DNA of 64,000 nucleotides from Mycoplasma imitans ATCC 51306. GTDB taxonomy: Bacteria > Bacillota_I > Bacilli_A > Mycoplasmatales > Mycoplasmoidaceae. Shown piece by piece: positions 10,837 through 22,085 of the stretch. Positions within the stretch are counted from its first letter, which is position 1. The number at the start of each line of letters is the position of its first letter. A model generated the notes under the pieces. That model was given only the letters and a program-made list of their open reading frames with translations, had not been told where the DNA came from and searched no databases. Position numbers and translations under genes: made by a program. The stretch lies in assembly GCF_000518305.1 (NCBI RefSeq), contig NZ_KI912416.1, forward strand, positions 94,256 to 158,255, read 5' to 3'.

Positions 10837-12093
10837 ATGAGAAACAGAAACAGAAACAGTTATCGAGATAATAATTACAACAAAAGTAATAAACGGAAGG
10901 AATTTACTAAAAAAAGATGAATTTTATGGATTCTATTGCTTTTAGTTGCTGCACTTGGCTTTAGCGCTTATTTCTTAATTGATAAATTTTTACCTTCAAA
11001 AAAAGCAGAAGGATCTACTGGTAGATTTGATGGTTCTTCCCAACCGGCAAATCCCAATCTTGATAATCCACCACAGAGTGGTGAATACAAAAAAGTTGGC
11101 GATTTAAGACTAATGAGTTGAAACGTTCTAAACTTTGGTCAGCGTTATCAAACAACAAGTAACAAGTTTATGAACATTGTTAGAACGATTCAAATATCTA
11201 ATGCTGATATCGTAGGTTTAAGTGAAATCAATTACGATGACACAACAATCGTAAATAGATTGCAAAACGCCTTAGGTTCTTCTTGAAGTTATACTTTCAG
11301 TGGAACTAACTTTAATGAAAATTACCCAAGATCTAGAGAATCAGTTTTAATTTTATACAAGAACAAAGTTGTTGAACCAGTATCATATAGCGCAATAAAT
11401 CCTGATAATATTTATACAAGACCCCTATGATACACCAAGTTTAGAACACTATATTATGGATATAGTTTCATAACCTTTTTTGGACACTTCGATGCACCGG
11501 GTGCAAATACCAATAATGGTGAAACTCAAGCAGATGGTTACAGCCAACAAGGTTCTCAAGAAATTAAAGAATCTAAAGCAATCGCAACTGTATTTAAGGA
11601 TCTAAAACAACAATACCCAGATGTTGATATCATCGGTGCAGCAGATACAAACATCAAAGAAGCTAACAATAGTGTTTTCACTTCTAATGAATATTCATTA
11701 AACTATATTGATTTTAACGATAATAAAACTTATTATCGTACAACATTGAGTGAAAAAAATGGTTATGCTAACTCTTATGATAAATGATTTGTTTATGATG
11801 CTAATCAACACAACATTTTAAAAGAAAGTGATATCCCTTATAAGATTGATATCATAAATGCATTTAAAAATAAGATTTGAGACAGAAACAAAAGCTTAGC
11901 AGCTTGATTAGCTTCTCCTAATGGAACTAGATATCCCAATCCTACTGATTTTCAATTAATTAAAGATGTATCGGATCACGCACCAATCATTTTAGATATT
12001 AATTTTAAACCAGATACAAGCAAAGCTGATCCAGCACCAGAACAACAAGATCCAAGTTCTGAACCCGCAACTAAACCAGAAACCAACAATTAA
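10837..12093 (+). CDS. mnuA: Membrane-anchored nuclease, endonuclease/exonuclease/phosphatase (DNase I) fold
   Basis: A 418-residue protein with a very basic N-terminus, one membrane helix at about 28-48 and an extracellular domain. The domain starts with L-R-L-M-S-W-N-V-L-N-F, continues with I-V-G-L-S-E-I-N and ends with S-D-H-A-P-I, the core motifs of the DNase I/exonuclease III-like fold. This matches the mycoplasma MnuA surface nucleases that digest host nucleic acid for nucleotide uptake. The last ~30 residues are P/E/Q-rich and probably unstructured. A strong terminator follows. Confidence 0.87.
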
Positions 12094-12102
12094 CAACAAA
12101 AA

Positions 12103-12136
12103 ATAATATTAGGCATCAACCTAATATTATTTTTTT
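12103..12136. terminator. Bidirectional terminator between mnuA and glpF
   Basis: ATAATATTAGG (12103-12113) pairs perfectly with CCTAATATTAT (12120-12130) around CATCAA and runs into nine T residues. It lies between convergent genes and can serve both strands. Confidence 0.85.
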
Positions 12137-12164
12137 TTGCTTGCGTATGTAATTTTGATTACAA

Positions 12165-12895
12165 TTATTTGTTAATTAACAATGACAGTCCACCCATGAT
12201 TAGAGCTGCACCGATTGGAGCAAATAATGGAATTAAACTGTATTTGAAATCAGCAGAGATTACGTTTTTTAATTTCTTACCAAACATTTTAGCAGTCATG
12301 AAGTAAACAAGTCTAGGACCAAAATCACGAACTGGGTTAATTGCATATCCAGTAACTGAACCTAAACTTATACCGATTGCCATAACAAAGAACACAACTG
12401 TTAGTTTGTGATAATCACCAGCCATTACTCCACCTAATAAAAGAGCTGTTCCTAGCACTTCATAAGAGATATTTTGAAATCAAGCCTTACGGTGAGAAGG
12501 GCCTGTACATGAAGCACCTTTTAATAATTCAGCATCGTTTTCAATAATATGTTTTCAGTTAATTACATTAAGGATTGTTTGACCCAACATTGCTCCCAAC
12601 ATTTGCATGCCGATCATTCCAAATAATAAACCGATGTTAGCGCCTTTTTGGTTAATCATAAAATAAACTGTAACTGCAGGGTTTAAGTGCGCATGCCCTT
12701 TTAGAACTTGGATGCTGATTGCCACAGCACAGAATACGGCAAAACCTCAAGCTAAAGCAATTAAAACTCAGTTAGGGTTTGTTAATTTAGCGTACATGTT
12801 TTTAAATTTCACGCTAGCAACAACTCCGTTACCAAGAATGATTAAAACCATTGTACCAATTAATTCACCCAAAAGAATATTAGCGGTTGTACTCA

Positions 12896-12896
<1 letters not shown>
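12165..12896 (-). CDS. glpF: Glycerol uptake facilitator, aquaglyceroporin
   Basis: A 243-residue six-helix channel of the MIP family letting glycerol cross the membrane. The two pore motifs are H-L-N-P-A-V-T (NPA at ~72-74) and A-I-N-P-V-R-D (~186-191). The Asp after the second motif is typical of glycerol-conducting rather than water-only members. The start codon at 12896-12894 shares one base with the glpK stop, so the two are coupled. It is the last gene of glpO-glpK-glpF. Confidence 0.95.
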
Positions 12897-14420
<1,524 letters not shown>

Positions 14421-14457
14421 GTCTTATTTCGCAAAAATTAATTAAGTATTAGTATTA

Positions 14458-15612
14458 TTAAAAAATATCAATTTTGTAATCAGGTTTAAAGTTTTCTCTT
14501 GGTGTTAATTTCAGGTTAAGTAGTTCAGCAACTTCAGAAGCAATAGCAGGAGCTGATGATAAAGCAGGCGATTGCATACCAGCAGCTAAAATGAAGTTAG
14601 GGTTATTTTTACTCTTTCTTATAACAAAATCGTTTGTAGCAACATCAATTGGTCTTGATCCTGCTAAAGTTTTAATTGTTCTTTCAATTTTTAATGAAGG
14701 AATAATATCTTTACCAATCTTACCAATTAGATCTCATTTTTCCTTCGTTACTAGTGCAACATCTTCTGTTGGTACACCTTCTTGAGCGGTTGGTCCAACT
14801 AGGTAGTGCTCGTCTAAAGTTGGAGCAATAATTACACCCTTACCGTGAATTGTAGGCACCTTAAATAATACTGAATGAATTAAGTTCTTGTCGTAGTTGT
14901 CTAAAATGCGGTACTCACCACGGCGAGTAGTTTGTTTAAAATCATCAAAACCAAATTTGTTAGCTATTTTATCAGCATAGTGACCAGCTGCATTAATTAC
15001 TTTTCTAGCATAAATTTTGTATTTGTTGTTAATTGTTAAAGCAAATCTACCGTCTTCGTATTTGATATTAGTTACTTCAGAGTTAACTCTTAATCTAGTG
15101 TCGTTTTGTTTAGCAGCGCCTAGCAAAGCTTTGGTAGCTTCAACTGGATGGATTGCTATTGAAGAGGTACATAATAAAGCGCCTTTAACAGCTGGGTTAA
15201 CGTTGGGTTCTCTTTTAAGAACTTCTGCAGCTGATAAAACTTTCAAGTCTTTTTTATTTAATTTATTAGTTAATCCTCTTTCGTACAACATGTGAACATG
15301 TTCCATTTCTTCATCGTTGAAAGCAAGAACTAATGAATCAATTGCAACTCTTGGGAATTCTAAGTGTTTAAATCATTCTCTTCACTTTAAATTACCTCGA
15401 AGATTTAATTTAGCTTCAATCTTGTGTGGTTCAGGGTCAAATCCACCATGAATTAATCCAGAATTACCTAATGATGTTTCATCTGCAACCTTAGGGTTTT
15501 TTTCTAAAACAACAACTTCTAAGTTGTATTGAGATAGCTCATAAGCTATCGAGCCACCAATGATACCAGCACCAATAATAGCCACATCGAAACGAGTTTT
15601 TAATATACTCAT
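14458..15612 (-). CDS. glpO: Glycerol-3-phosphate oxidase (H2O2-forming, GlpO/GlpD family)
   Basis: A 384-residue FAD enzyme, the length of M. pneumoniae GlpO, that oxidises glycerol 3-phosphate to dihydroxyacetone phosphate. In mycoplasmas electrons pass to oxygen and hydrogen peroxide is released, a known virulence trait. The dinucleotide-binding motif G-A-G-I-I-G is at ~14-19, followed by E-L-S-Q-Y-N-L-E-V-V-V-L-E-K. G-N-S-G-L-I-H-G-G and the C-terminal A-G-S-R-P family motif are present. Two UGA codons are read as Trp. First gene of the glp operon, with a palindrome just downstream of its -10. Confidence 0.92.
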
Positions 15613-15633
15613 ATTTCTTATTTTTTTATGTTG

Positions 15634-15657
15634 TTTATATCGATATAAATTATTATA
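15634..15657 (-). promoter_or_regulatory. glp operon promoter with 16-bp palindromic operator candidate
   Basis: On the minus strand TATAAT occupies 15657-15652, about 40 bases before the glpO start. Immediately downstream, at 15649-15634, is the perfect palindrome TTTATATCGATATAAA. A symmetric site overlapping the expected transcription start is a typical repressor position. No -35 is convincing. The regulator is unknown. Confidence 0.45.
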
Positions 15658-15821
15658 ATTCGCTATATTTTCAAAACATTAGATACCAAAATTACGCAGT
15701 TTTATTATTGTTAACCAAATTTTGCACACCTGATAAAAAATATTTTTAAAATTTGAATTTTTAGGGTTTTTTTTAAGACGTTTTTTAATTTATAAATAAC
15801 GAATCAAGATTAAAAATAAAT

Positions 15822-15856
15822 AAAAAAAAACATCTTCTTTAGCAAAAAAGATGTTT
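15822..15856 (-). terminator. Terminator of the protease-like lipoprotein gene
   Basis: On the minus strand AAACATCTT (15856-15848) pairs with AAGATGTTT (15836-15828) and is followed by a run of T (plus-strand A at 15822-15830). It lies 43 bases past the stop of the upstream gene. Confidence 0.75.
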
Positions 15857-15898
15857 AATATTTGTTCTATGAAATAATTCAATATTTGAAAAATATTA

Positions 15899-18160
15899 TT
15901 AGTATCCTTGAGGGAATATAGCTGTAATTTTATTACTTGTAGTTGTTCCGCTTCCACTAGATGATGGTCAAGTAAATCCGTTAGGATAGAACAGTTCTAA
16001 GTTACTTCTATATGATCTAGTTTGGTGAGGGAAACCGGTTTTATCAATCAGGTTATAAGCGTAGTTAATGACTTTTGGATCGCCAGGATTTGGAATATTT
16101 GCTGCCTGTACTAAAGATGCAAATCCACCAATATGTGAAATGTCACCAAAGTTTGCCCTTGATGATACACTATCATAAATACCAATAATTTGACCAAATT
16201 CGTTGTAAACTACCGAACCAGAAGCGCCGAAGTATAAAGAAGAGAATTTAGAAAAGTAGTTAAATCCATATCGATCAATAAATGGACGGTTTCAAAGCTT
16301 TGTATAGATTTGAATATTATTAAAATCGGATCAAGTTCTAGAAGTTGCTGATGCAGTAAAGTTAGAATATGATGGAACATTAAAGAGATCTTTGTTAGCT
16401 AATCTAGATGAAGCAGGAACTCTAAAGTTGCTAGAATTATCAGATTCTATCTGATCATTATATCGTTCAGAAGGATTATTCTTCATCCAGAAAGTGAATC
16501 CTGCACTATCACTGTTTTTTGGATAACCAGCAATATAGACGTATTTTGCATTATCTACACCATATTGAGATGAAGGTTTACAACTAGCTAATCCTAAATG
16601 TTTAGACATGTAATCTAAAGTAGGGAAGAAATTACCTTTAGCGGGATTGTAATTAGGTAAATTTGGTGTGCTTTTAATTCTAGTTACATAAGAATCAACA
16701 GCTTGAGTTGATTTATTAATTCAACTAGTAAGTATGTTGTCTGCCTTAGACAAATCAACGTCTAATTCAAGAATACCAAAATCAGTATAGAATGAAATCT
16801 TACCATCGTATTGAGTTAATTTAATTAACCTTTGCTTAGTTTCTTCATCATATCTAAAGCCATTAGGATCATTAGAATTATTGATAGAATTTAACGTATT
16901 TTGCTTTCATTCATTCCACTTTTTATCAATTTGTGGTTTATATTGATTTAAAGCTTTATCATCTAAATAATCAACAGCTGCAAAAATAAGTTTTGGATTA
17001 CTAAACGCATTAGTATTGTTAATTTGACTACCGCTCCTATCACCAGAATTTTGATTATTGTTTGCGTAATATATCATATTACCAACACTTGAAAGTAATT
17101 GTTGGTTTGTTTGGTTGTTTGCTTGAGCAGTAAATGGTGGAGTCTTACTAGACTTACCTATAGCAAAACTACTTGGTTTAGCCCCTGTAGGATCTGAATA
17201 AGACAACATATCATCCATCTCTTTGGTGTTGCTGTTCCCGTAATTACCAATTACGTGTAGATTAGTAGCAATAAACAATTTAAGCTGTTTATTATTGTCT
17301 GGATTTTTAGCATAATCTAATACTCATCCAGTACCCTGATCTACAATCGGAGTGGTCGTTCCGTTATTTTCTGTGAAAACACCAGGTCTGATAGAGAAAG
17401 TTCTATCATATATTTCTTTATAAATAGTTTCGCTGCTTACTTCTGTATATTTTTGACTTACATAATCAGGGTAACTATTTTGTTTTTGTATAAATGCTTT
17501 ATCAACAGAAGGGAACCCGGGAAAACCATTAGGAAAGTTGGGTGGTGGTGGAGCCCCGCCATCAGATTCTCCAGCATTATTTACACTGGCAATGTTACCA
17601 GATGAACTTAAAGTCCTTGTGCTGCTTGATGATGAAGGTGGGTTGTTATCTTCTGGTGGACAATCATTAGGGTCGTGTTCAGTACTGTTTGGATCGTTAG
17701 GACTACCTGGGTTTGTAGTTCCTGAACCGTTTGAATTATTCATTGTTTGATCAGTGCCGTTAGTCATCATACCACTAACTGTGATATCTAAGTTTTTAAC
17801 ATCATCAAGTTTACTGGTTAGTGACACATCAACTTTAAATGCTAATGTACCTACATGATCGTTGGGAACAAAGTTTTTAGGCTCAAAATTAAATTTATCA
17901 AATTCTTTTTTATCAATTTGAGTGTTTAAGCTAAAAACAAAATAATTAAAGAAATTATTTGCATTTATCTTACTGGGTAAGATTTTTGTTTTGTCTTGGT
18001 TTTGATTAAATTGAACGGCAATATCGTTTGCAGTTAAATTTTTAAATACCTCTTCTGCACTCTTTGAAGCTGGAGTTTGTACCTTTTGACATGAAGCTGC
18101 CATAAAGCTCACAGCGCTTAATCCACATAATAACTTAAATCAGGCACTTTTTCTTAACAT
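15899..18160 (-). CDS. Lipoprotein with trypsin-like serine protease domain (mycoplasma DUF31 type)
   Basis: A 753-residue protein with a lipoprotein signal: basic start, hydrophobic core and A-A-S-C, with lipidated Cys at ~24. Residues 130-220 are low complexity (N, S, G, P). A protease-like domain follows, with the catalytic His in A-T-N-L-H-V-I-G (H ~302) and Ser in G-A-S-G-S-V-V (S ~647), the pattern of DUF31 mycoplasma surface peptidases. A catalytic Asp cannot be fixed by eye. The family includes proteases that cleave host immunoglobulin and others of unknown target. It has its own terminator and looks monocistronic. Several UGA codons are read as Trp. Confidence 0.78.
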
Positions 18161-18632
18161 CGTTTTTATATATACCTATGATTTAAATAGATTAATTATA
18201 AAACAACAATCGTAATAACCAACAAATAATTTTCAGAATAATAAAAACATGATTAACAGATTTATGATTAATGTGATTTTGTATTAAAAACAAAAACTAA
18301 AAAAAATAAGGAAAAAAAAATAATAAATTTTTTTCAAGAGGTTATTTTGCTTAAAAGATCACCTAGATAAAACCTTTTGTTAAAATTTTGGCCTTAAGAC
18401 GTTTCTGTAAAACTAAAATTAGGTATTTTAATTCTGATTTAACCTTGTTAGAATTTTACCAATCAGATTAGCTACCAACACTAATTTGATAAAAGGGCAA
18501 TAAAAATATAACAAAGTTGGTAAACACGCAAGTGTTACTAAATCACTAATCAAGTCGTTAGCTTGATATCTCGAGTTTAACCCAAGATTAATTTATCTAA
18601 CAATAATCTTTTTGTTAATTTCAAAATTAAGA
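18161..18632. other. Non-coding stretch with several hairpins, possible structured RNA
   Basis: No frame carries a convincing protein. The left part (to ~18340) is simple AT-rich sequence and should hold the lipoprotein promoter. From about 18350 several inverted repeats occur: T-C-T-G-A-T-T with A-A-T-C-A-G-A around 18435-18470, TTGGTAAACAC with GTGTTACTAA at 18517-18541 around GCAA, and ATCAAG with CTTGAT at 18549-18567. A strong terminator follows at 18633. A plus-strand small RNA is possible. No match to RNase P RNA, tmRNA, SRP RNA or tRNA consensus was seen. Confidence 0.35.
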
Positions 18633-18671
18633 AAAAAGCGAAAACACCTGTTCTAGATGTTTTCGCTTTTT
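18633..18671. terminator. Bidirectional terminator downstream of the ferritin-like gene
   Basis: AAAAAGCGAAAACA (18633-18646) pairs perfectly with TGTTTTCGCTTTTT (18658-18671) around an 11-base loop. It lies just past the stop of the minus-strand gene at 18690 and, on the plus strand, would end any transcript from 18.3-18.6 kb. Confidence 0.85.
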
Positions 18672-18689
18672 ATATTTACTCTGATAACC

Positions 18690-19202
18690 CTATTTTTGTG
18701 CTTTAGCTATATTTTCTAAATGTTCTTTTTTAATCTGATTAATCTTTTCATCAATTATTAATAGATCTTCTGACATCTTGAATGCGTTGATTAGATCAGC
18801 ACATTTTTTCTTTTGGTATAGTTGGTTTTCAATAAAGAAAGCCACAAAATTGTAAGTCGCAAAGTCTTTATTAATTAAAGCTACTTCAGCAATCTCATCA
18901 AAAGCTATCGCCACAGCTTTTTGGTGTTCAGATACTGCTTCTATAATTGCTAGAGGTTCGCTTGAGTCAACCAACTTAGGTGTAATCAACTCATTAGTTC
19001 TTATTCACTGTTCGTTGATTCTTAAGTATTTTTCAATCTTTTGAGCGTGTTCTAATTTTTCTTTAGCTCAATCATACAACAAGGCGCTAAAATGATCCAT
19101 GCCGTATTCATCAATCCGCGCAGAGTATTCAAACATCAACGTCGCAGAGCCCATTTCAGTATTATATTGGTTATTTAACAATTTTCGAACATTACTATTC
19201 AT
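18690..19202 (-). CDS. Ferritin-like protein with altered diiron site
   Basis: A 170-residue four-helix protein with the length and spacing of bacterial ferritin. Matching the FtnA pattern by eye, E16 (N-T-E-M) corresponds to ferroxidase ligand E17 and H52 to H53. The E50 position is K49 (in K-E-K-L-E-H), E94 is replaced in V-S-E-H-Q, and E130 is Gln in I-E-N-Q-L-Y-Q. So iron storage or oxidation of the normal type is doubtful. It could be a Dps-like or structural relative. Start ATG at 19202. It is monocistronic with a strong terminator. Confidence 0.7.
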
Positions 19203-19316
19203 TTGTTTACCCTAGAATAACAATAATCATATTAATATATTATAAATTATCATTTATAAATGATGAAATAAATAAAAATTATTCATATTAAAATTATAGA
19301 GTATTAGCCTTTACAA

Positions 19317-20144
19317 ATGCAAGCAAGAAAACTACAAGATTTTTTAATTAGCACAATCACCTTATTAAGGGACACGATTAAGAATAAGAAAGCGATCATC
19401 CCGTTAAATGGTGGTGTGTTTTCTTTTGTATTAGCTAAGATTACTAAGATCGCCATCAATAAGAATTTAATTTGCATCTATATTGATAATGGAATGATGC
19501 GACATAATGAGGTGGCAAACAAGATAAACTTTTTTAGAGAAAAGCTTGATCTTGAAGTTTGACATATAGATGCTAAAGAATTGTTTTTAAACAATTTAAA
19601 AGATCACACAACTTATGCGGATAAGAAAAAGGTAATTGATGACACCTTTTTAGAAGTAGTGATGCAAACGATCATTGATATTGGTGAAAAGATCGACTTT
19701 GCATTACTAGGGACTTGTTTTGACGATCCTAACCAAGGTATGAACATTTCTATGGCACTGGCTAATGATGTTTATATCTTTGAGCCACTAAAACAACTAA
19801 CTTTACAACAAGTAGTACGGCTTGGTGAGTTGTTAAGTATTGATCGGGATTTTTTAAAAGATGAAAATTTACCATTATCTGGTTTTGGGTTAATGGTTGA
19901 AGACGAAGTGCGTGAAGAAAAAATCTTGGTACTTAAAAAAGTTTATTACTTAATTAACACCCTTTTAGGTCAAGGGTCGCAAACCAAGTTTGAAATCGCT
20001 CTGCGTGAGGATTATAAGGACAGTAACGCTTTTAATCTTTATATCGAATTTAGCCAACCGATTTCAGAACAATTAGTTAAAAAAATAAAAGACCAAACTA
20101 ATGGTCTTTTAACTAATGTGAAGAAGATCTTTATAAAAGTTTAA
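19317..20144 (+). CDS. Degenerate GMP-synthase-like ATP-pyrophosphatase domain protein
   Basis: 275 residues that follow the ATP-PPase and dimerisation part of GuaA: Y-I-D-N-G-M-M-R-H-N-E-V matches the family's V-D-N-G-L-L-R strand, and L-S-G-F-G-L-M-V-E-D-E-V matches the G-P-G-L-G-V-R region. The glutamine amidotransferase domain is absent. The P-loop S-G-G-V-D-S is replaced by N-G-G-V-F-S (31-36), losing the Asp that holds Mg-ATP, so GMP synthesis is unlikely. One UGA (19560-19562) is read as Trp. Its stop overlaps the RNase J stop on the other strand. True function unknown. Confidence 0.65.
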
Positions 20145-21841
20145 ATCTCTCTTATTTGTGAAACTACCAACGGGTTGCGGTGTTTGTTTCTTCAGATGTA
20201 GAAACGGCAACTTTCGTGGATGATTTTCTTTAATTCGTTTTGCGAATAATTTTTGTTTTTAGCTAAATATTCATTAGCATTAGTTTTAATTTCATAGGCA
20301 ATCTTGGTCATTAAACCATGACTTTCTTTTAGATAAAAACAACCACTAGATTTTAGTTTAGGCAAGGTTTTAATCTGTTTTGTTGCTTTATCAATTACCA
20401 CAGTAATTGCAAAAATTCCCTCTTCAGATAACACCTGTCTGGTATTCATAATTCTTTTTACGTTAGGCGAAACTGATTTTCCTTCAATAAACAATGGTTC
20501 AGCATCAATTGTTTTATTCGTGTAGTATAGTTCGTGATCAATTAGATATACGATTTGACCATTTTTGTGAAGCGCAACGTTCTCTGGATCAAAACCGCAT
20601 TTTTTTGCAATTCTTTTTAATGAAGCGAACATCTTATATTCACCATGAATTGGGAATAAATATTTAGGTCTTAGCAAACTTAGCATCAATTGAATCTCTT
20701 GCATCGTTGCGTGACCTGATGCGTGTAACTTTAAAGAAGGAGAGTTTTCATAAATTGAGATTCCCTCTTCTTTAGATAGCTCGTTAAGTAAACGTTCAAC
20801 CGCAGCATAATTACCCGGAATCGGGTTAGATGACATAATAATTGAATCAGTTTTTTTAAGTTGAATCCAAGGATGACGACCGCTAGCCAACATATTTAGT
20901 GCTGCTAATTCTTCACCTTGAGAACCTGTACAAAAGATCATGATCTCATTATCTGGATGTTGTTCTACATATCTAGATTCAACAATATCATTATCTTTGA
21001 GATTGATATAACCAACATCTCTTGAGATTGATACGTTATTATCCATCGATTTACCTAACAAGCAAATCTTACGGCCGTGCTGAATTGCGATCTCAATCAC
21101 TTCACTAATTCTGGTAACGTTTGAAGCAAATGTCGATAAAATCACACGTCCATTAGCATTTTTAATAATATTACGAATATTATCGTAGATTTCTTTTTCA
21201 GAACTCGAGAATCCTGGTACTTCAGCGTTGGTTGTTTCAGTCATAAACACATCAATTCCACGTCTGCTAATCTCTACCACTTTGTGAATATCTAACTCTT
21301 CATTACCAGCATTAAAATCAAATCGGTAATCACCACTTTCAACAACATTTCCATTAGGTGTTTGAACACAAACACCAAAAGCATCTGGAATCGAGTGACA
21401 AACGCGATAAAAATCAATCTTAAAATGTTCAGTACTAAACTGAGATTGATCATTATAAGCAACAATCTTATACTTATTTAGATTGTGATGTTCATGCAGT
21501 TTCTTCTCAATTAATTTACTCGCCATTAGTGGCGCGTAAATTACGGGAACGCTTACTTCTTTTAGTAAATAAGGAATTCCGCCAATGTGGTCTTCATGAC
21601 CATGGGTAATTACAAGCGCTTTAATCTTATGTTGGTTAGCCTTAGCATAAGCAAAATTGGGAACAATCCCATCAATTCCTAATAGTTCAACTGAAGAAAA
21701 CTTGATACCGCAATCGACAATAATTAATTCATCGTCGTATTCGATACCATACATGTTTTTTCCTACTTCTTCTAACCCACCAAAAGCAAAAATTTTGGTG
21801 GGTTTTTTATTAGGATTAATATCTTTAAAATCCTTAATCAT
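20141..21841 (-). CDS. rnj: Ribonuclease J (metallo-beta-lactamase/beta-CASP)
   Basis: A 566-residue RNase acting in mRNA decay and 5'-end processing. The zinc-binding motif T-H-G-H-E-D-H is at ~79-85. The second metal His is in H-S-I-P-D-A, the Asp is in E-S-G-D-Y-R-F-D, and H-A-S-G-H with P-I-H-G-E lie in the C-terminal half. The gene crosses an in-frame UGA near its 3' end (20192-20194) and continues ~17 residues to TAA at 20143-20141. Convergent with the GMP-synthase-like gene. Whether it is J1 or J2 cannot be said. Confidence 0.93.
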
Positions 21842-22040
21842 TTTTGTATCTTGTTTATATGTAAAGTTTTTAGTATTTGATAAATACTATATGTTTTTCT
21901 ATCTAAAATAGAATTATCATAATTATATAACGATTATTTAGCATTTCAATTTATCGATTAAATAATCCTGATAAATAGGTAAATTAATAAGATTATAATC
22001 TTAAGTAAAAGACGTACTAGGTTAAAAAATACTCATTTGG

Positions 22041-22046
22041 TATAAT
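22041..22046 (+). promoter_or_regulatory. Putative -10 element of the large permease operon
   Basis: TATAAT lies 40 bases before the GTG start of the permease gene, in the divergent gap after RNase J. It supports transcription starting just upstream of 22086. Confidence 0.45.
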
Positions 22047-22085
22047 AACAACTATACTTTTAGTATTTATAGTATTTAAATATAA

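Noticed and set aside
17538..17750. Reading frame opposite the low-complexity arm of the protease-like lipoprotein
   Set aside because: It is the reverse shadow of a P/S/G-rich coding stretch, has no family resemblance and lies fully inside a well-supported gene.
18350..18632. tmRNA, RNase P RNA or SRP RNA gene
   Set aside because: None of the invariant segments of these RNAs (tRNA-like T arm, conserved P RNA core, SRP Alu/S-domain motif) was seen; only generic hairpins.
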